DNA from: Thiocystis violascens
Lineage (GTDB): Bacteria > Pseudomonadota > Gammaproteobacteria > Chromatiales > Chromatiaceae
Assembly: GCA_020721065.1 (NCBI GenBank)
Contig: DYNM01000027.1
Coordinates: 1-35,506, forward strand
Length of the DNA: 35,506 bases
Direction: 5' to 3'
The position numbers and the translations under genes were made by a program. Numbering within the stretch: the first letter of the stretch is position 1; every line of letters begins with the position of its first letter. Positions 32,119 through 35,506 of this stretch are shown here, piece after piece. Under the pieces are notes generated by a model that made no database searches, was not told the origin of the DNA, and saw nothing but the letters and a program-made list of their open reading frames with translations.

Positions 32119-33321
32119 ATGAAAGAACAACCTAACTTTTCAAAACGTCCGCTTAAAACGCTGCTGTTTTCTACTTTATATCCTAATAGCATTCGACCAA
32201 ATCACGGCATTTTTGTTGAGACCCGCTTGCGTTATTTATTAGCTACACAAGAAGTCACCACGCAAGTAGTCGCACCAGTACCTTGGTTTCCATTCAAACA
32301 TCAACGCTTTGGTAACTGGAGTCAGTTTGCGCAAATACCATATTATGAAATTCATCATGGAATTAAAGTTTGGCATCCGCGCTATGTATTACCACCAAAA
32401 ATTGGTATGAATATCGCGCCACTCACTTTGGCATTGGGGGCGCGTCATAGTATTGCCAATCTCATTAACAATGGATTTGATTTTGATGTCATTGACGCAC
32501 ATTATTATTATCCTGATGGTGTTGCCGCAGCATTATTAGCCAAATGGTTTAATAAGCCGTTGTTGATTACAGCTCGTGGCACTGATCTTAATTTAATTCC
32601 AAGTTACGCAATTCCGCGCCGTTGGATTCAATGGGCAGCACAACAAGCAAATGCTTCGATTGGTGTATGTAAATCTTTAGCAGAAAAATTGGTTCAACTT
32701 GGTAGCGATCCAAGTAAAACTCATGTATTGCGTAATGGCGTTGACCTTGAGCGTTTCACCCCGCAGAATCAACTGGAAGCACGTTTGCGGTTAGGTCTTC
32801 CAAAAAGCCCAATTTTGTTATCAGTAGGTAATCTTATTGAATTAAAAGGTCATCATCTTGCCATTGAAGCATTAACGCAATTACCGCAGGCAATGTTGGC
32901 AATTGTTGGAGATGGAATAGAATATGAAAATTTATATCAGCACGCGCAAAATTTATCAGTTGTCGGGCGGGTAATTTTTGCGGGTGCGCGTCCGCAAACA
33001 GAATTAAAAGACTGGTATAGCGCAGCAGATATATTATTACTGTGTTCCAGTCGTGAAGGTTGGGCAAATGTATTACTTGAAGCAATGGCGTGTGGAACGC
33101 CGGTGGTAGCAACGGCGGTGGGTGGTACTCCAGAAGTTGTGCAATCGCCTATTGCCGGGCGCATTATTCGTGACAGGACGGTTACTGCACTTGTTGAGGG
33201 AATTCAGTCATTAAACAATACTTATCCTGATCGGGCAGCGGTGAGAAAGTATGCAGAACAATTTGATTGGGAAATGACAACGCAGGGACAGATTAAGTTA
33301 TTTCGGTCGGTGTGTCAGTAA
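32119..33321 (+). CDS. GT4-family glycosyltransferase (GT-B fold)
   Basis: This 400-residue glycosyltransferase has an N-terminal acceptor domain (LLFSTLYPNSIRPNHGIFVE, then FDVIDAHYYYPDGVAA). The C-terminal nucleotide-sugar domain has VLRNGVDLERFTP, SVGNLIELKGHHLAIEAL, IVGDGIEYENL and the E-x7-E motif in EGWANVLLEAMACGTPVVA. The ATG at 32,119 is chosen because an upstream in-frame start lies inside the NamZ-family gene and adds an unrelated stretch. No membrane segment is seen. Order with the following O-ligase gene and the YPN-RPNHGIFVE start resemble glycosyltransferases of exosortase-A-linked exopolysaccharide clusters. The sugar is unknown. The region is distinctly AT-rich. Confidence 0.88.
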   Translation: MKEQPNFSKRPLKTLLFSTLYPNSIRPNHGIFVETRLRYLLATQEVTTQVVAPVPWFPFKHQRFGNWSQFAQIPYYEIHHGIKVWHPRYVLPPKIGMNIAPLTLALGARHSIANLINNGFDFDVIDAHYYYPDGVAAALLAKWFNKPLLITARGTDLNLIPSYAIPRRWIQWAAQQANASIGVCKSLAEKLVQLGSDPSKTHVLRNGVDLERFTPQNQLEARLRLGLPKSPILLSVGNLIELKGHHLAIEALTQLPQAMLAIVGDGIEYENLYQHAQNLSVVGRVIFAGARPQTELKDWYSAADILLLCSSREGWANVLLEAMACGTPVVATAVGGTPEVVQSPIAGRIIRDRTVTALVEGIQSLNNTYPDRAAVRKYAEQFDWEMTTQGQIKLFRSVCQ

Positions 33322-33392
33322 CAATGATCAGACAATAGATGGTTAAGTTTTTAACTGCATCACTTCTAAATAAAACACTGAGGCTTACATTT

Positions 33393-34694
33393 ATGCGCGA
33401 TATTGTTTTGATGAGCATAATTGGGATTTTGGCGCTCCTCGCTTTAGGAAAACCTTGGATTGGTGTGATGCTGTGGAACTGGATCAGCATTATGAATCCA
33501 CACCGTTACACTTGGGGTTTTGCAGTTACAGCGCCAGTTGCGATGATTGCTGGCGTTGTAACTTTAATTGGATTTTTATTTACTAAAGAAAAAGGATCAC
33601 CGTTTAAAGCTGCACCAGTATGGTGGCTATTAGTTTTTGTAGCTTGGATGACGATTTCGTGGTTAGCTGGAACGAATCCAGAAGCAGATTTTGAGGTTTG
33701 GGATCGTTCATTTAAAATCTTTTTAATGGTTTTTATTGCACTGGCACTGTTGAGTAATAAACATCATATAATGGCATTTATTTGGGTTACAGTAGGATCA
33801 TTAGCATTTATTGGTACTAAAGGTGGTTTATTTACGATTTTAACTGGTGGGAGTCATCGAGTTTGGGGTCCGCCGGGAAGCTTTATTGAAGGTAATAATG
33901 AAGTTGCACTTGCACTCGTCACAATTATTCCGCTCATACATTTTTTACAACTTCAGCTAAAAAATGGTTGGCAACGTCATATGATGAGTGGTGTGATGTT
34001 TTTTTGTGCAGCCGCCGCATTGGGTAGTCATTCACGTGGTGCTCTTTTGGCTCTTGCTGCAATGGCTGCAATGTTTTGGTGGCGCAGCACGAAAAAAGGA
34101 TCAATGGGCGTTTTAATAATTGTAGCGATGATTGCATTGTTACCAATGATGCCAGAAGAATGGTGGTCACGAATGCACACTATTGAAACCTATGAAGAGG
34201 ATGCTTCGGCTAATCAACGTATTAATGCTTGGGGTGTTGCTGTTGGTGTTGCCAATGAAAACTTCCTTGGTGCTGGAATGGGTTATGCCTATCAAGAGTT
34301 TTTTTCAAAATATGGCGTATATGATGACCAACCAAGAGCCGCTCACAGTATCTATTTCCAAATTCTTGGCAATCATGGATACATAGGGTTAATCATTTTT
34401 TTGTTAATTTGGATATCAAGTTATCTTACTGCGGGGCAGATCAGGGTAAAAGCAAAAGCTCCAGAAGCAAAGTGGGCTTTTGAATTAGGTGGAATGATTC
34501 AGGTTGGATTAATAGGCTACCTTGTTGGAGGTGCGTTTTTAAGTTTAGCATATTTTGATTTGCCTTATAATATGATGATTATGACGGTGTTAGCTAAAAA
34601 GTGGGTTGAAACTAAGGGTTGGGAACGTGACCCAAAAGTTTCTTTTCTTGAATATGCAGGACTTTCAAAAGTTAAGAAAAACAAACCAACATAG
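33393..34694 (+). CDS. O-antigen-ligase-like protein, exosortase A-associated type
   Basis: This 433-residue polytopic membrane protein has about ten or eleven hydrophobic segments. The start MRDIVLMSIIGILALLALGK, then GVMLWNWISIMNPHRYTWGF, the loop HRVWGPPGSFIEGNNEVALA, and GSHSRGALLALAAM followed by the Wzy_C-type segment are those of the putative O-glycosylation ligase family TIGR03097. That family is tied to exosortase A and PEP-CTERM exopolysaccharide loci. ATG at 33,393 (GAGG upstream) fits the family N-terminus better than the ATG 54 nt earlier. It is predicted to polymerise or transfer a lipid-linked glycan at the periplasmic face. Exosortase itself is not in the window. Confidence 0.85.
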   Translation: MRDIVLMSIIGILALLALGKPWIGVMLWNWISIMNPHRYTWGFAVTAPVAMIAGVVTLIGFLFTKEKGSPFKAAPVWWLLVFVAWMTISWLAGTNPEADFEVWDRSFKIFLMVFIALALLSNKHHIMAFIWVTVGSLAFIGTKGGLFTILTGGSHRVWGPPGSFIEGNNEVALALVTIIPLIHFLQLQLKNGWQRHMMSGVMFFCAAAALGSHSRGALLALAAMAAMFWWRSTKKGSMGVLIIVAMIALLPMMPEEWWSRMHTIETYEEDASANQRINAWGVAVGVANENFLGAGMGYAYQEFFSKYGVYDDQPRAAHSIYFQILGNHGYIGLIIFLLIWISSYLTAGQIRVKAKAPEAKWAFELGGMIQVGLIGYLVGGAFLSLAYFDLPYNMMIMTVLAKKWVETKGWERDPKVSFLEYAGLSKVKKNKPT

Positions 34695-34708
34695 TTAAGG
34701 AAGTCAAT

Positions 34709-35404
34709 ATGCGTGCTTATGTAATCAGTCTCGAAAAAAGACCAGATCGTTGGGTTTCCTTTTTACAGCACATCCAAACTAACCGCTTAGATCACATTTT
34801 TGATTTTAAGTTGTTTCACGGGATAGATGGAGAAACCCTTAATTTAGATGAGTTCCAACATCGCGGTTCTCCACAAAATCTTACCCAGATTGACAATCTG
34901 CGAGGACATCTCGGGTGTAATCTTAGTCATCTTGAATGTTGGCGCCAGATTGCTAACGGTCAAGAAATGGCTCTTGTATTTGAAGATGATGCAAGACTTA
35001 TTGATGGAATTGATGCAGAAATGGTTCAAGCAGCACTCAATGGTTTACCAAAGGAAGCAGACTTAGTGTGGCTTAATGATTATAACTTTTGGGCAAGAGA
35101 GCACTTTAAAAATAAAGTCGTCCGCAAACGATCTCAAAATACATTTTTGAGATCGTTTTTCTCACCGCGTTGTTCTGTGTCGTTCACGCAAATGCTGGAC
35201 GTGCTGACAACAGCCGAGGCTTACATCGTCACACCAGAATTTTCTCAGAAAATGTACGACGGAATTAAAAACAACCTAGGTGCCAATGATCGACACATGC
35301 AGTTGTTTATTGCTAAAAATTCTAGTTACAAGGTCTACCAAACTAATCCTGCTTTATTTACTCAAGCTGATCGTGCTGACTCCGCAACGTTAGTCAAAAG
35401 ATAA
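34709..35404 (+). CDS. GT25-family (LPS/procollagen-type) glycosyltransferase
   Basis: This 231-residue protein has the GT25 landmarks AYVISLEKRPDRW at the N-terminus, LFHGIDGETL, LGCNLSHLECWRQI near 70-85, the acidic motif LVFEDDARL near 90, VWLNDYN, and TTAEAYIVTPEFSQKMYDGI. Family members in bacteria add galactose or glucose to LPS or capsule. It starts 14 nt after the O-ligase gene and shares its AT-rich composition, so it belongs to the same polysaccharide operon. About 100 bases without a gene follow to the window edge, including an end of the inverted-repeat element. Confidence 0.87.
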   Translation: MRAYVISLEKRPDRWVSFLQHIQTNRLDHIFDFKLFHGIDGETLNLDEFQHRGSPQNLTQIDNLRGHLGCNLSHLECWRQIANGQEMALVFEDDARLIDGIDAEMVQAALNGLPKEADLVWLNDYNFWAREHFKNKVVRKRSQNTFLRSFFSPRCSVSFTQMLDVLTTAEAYIVTPEFSQKMYDGIKNNLGANDRHMQLFIAKNSSYKVYQTNPALFTQADRADSATLVKR

Positions 35405-35452
35405 ATCAAAATCATTTGAGTATTTTTTGGAAATACGCAATGGTTTTAATCA

Positions 35453-35475
35453 ATCTAGGAGTTACGCAGTTGCGA
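35453..35475 (+). repeat. inverted-repeat element, end of copy 3
   Basis: TCTAGGAGTTACGCAGTTGCGA matches the terminal inverted repeat of the elements at 305-420 and 21,441-21,560 with one or two changes. The sequence after it (ACAAGCC...) does not follow the other copies. It may be a divergent variant, a solo end, or the start of a related element cut by the window edge. Confidence 0.45.
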
Positions 35476-35506
35476 ACAAGCCATACAATGGTGCTGATAA
35501 ATAAAA

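Noticed and set aside
1..35506. CRISPR array or prophage
   Set aside because: No regularly spaced direct repeats and no phage structural, integrase or lysis genes were seen on either strand.

Overview
The window looks like a chromosomal segment of a gammaproteobacterium. The best evidence is the UbiA sequence, which follows the enterobacterial protein almost motif by motif, together with TamA/TamB, RlmD, two-subunit GlyQ/GlyS, and an adenylylatable GlnA beside NtrB/NtrC. A NAD-type [NiFe] hydrogenase large subunit and an exosortase-A-type polysaccharide ligase fit an environmental lineage such as a sulfur oxidiser or a Competibacter-like organism. I cannot place the species. No phage, plasmid or CRISPR signature is visible.

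Left part (1-14,909). A partial tRNA-Gly(CCC) with its own promoter leads into a tiny ORF with a perfect glycine zipper and a 116-bp inverted-repeat (MITE-like) element. From 458 to 14,909 every gene is on the minus strand. In transcription order these are a 1210-residue membrane protein of unknown function, rlmD, a histone-deacetylase-family hydrolase, tamA, tamB, an LpxL-type lipid A acyltransferase, a lysyl-PG-synthase-type membrane protein, a COG0701 permease and a glutaredoxin-sized thiol protein. tamA-tamB and acyltransferase-membrane protein overlap by 4 nt. The block reads as an outer-membrane biogenesis cluster with a few housekeeping genes.

Middle (14,910-21,575). This holds a small unknown gene behind paired inverted repeats and a two-gene secreted module (a phospholipase-A2-like protein 1 nt ahead of a DUF1566 protein). 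It also holds hoxH-hoxW without hoxF/U/Y, a single-domain CheY-like regulator with a terminator, ubiA, and a porin-like outer-membrane protein. A second copy of the inverted-repeat element separates the porin gene from glyS.

Right part (21,576-35,506). glyQ-glyS (minus strand) is followed by an IS607-like element with intact TnpB but only a short HTH remnant of TnpA. It has landed just upstream of glyQ. Next is glnA, whose upstream region carries 14-bp direct repeats 32 bp apart, a sigma-54-type promoter and an intrinsic-terminator-like hairpin inside the predicted leader. An orphan hicB with a hicA remnant, ntrB-ntrC, an unknown gene and a NamZ-family gene follow. The window ends in an AT-rich polysaccharide cluster (GT4 glycosyltransferase, exosortase-A-type O-ligase, GT25 glycosyltransferase) that probably continues past the right edge. 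The last bases contain the end of a third inverted-repeat copy.

The points most worth a second look are the glycine-zipper miniprotein, the dispersed inverted-repeat family, the 1210-residue membrane protein with a Cys cluster, the secreted PLA2-like/DUF1566 pair, the hoxHW genes without partners, the glnA leader hairpin, and the abrupt shifts of codon use inside single genes.
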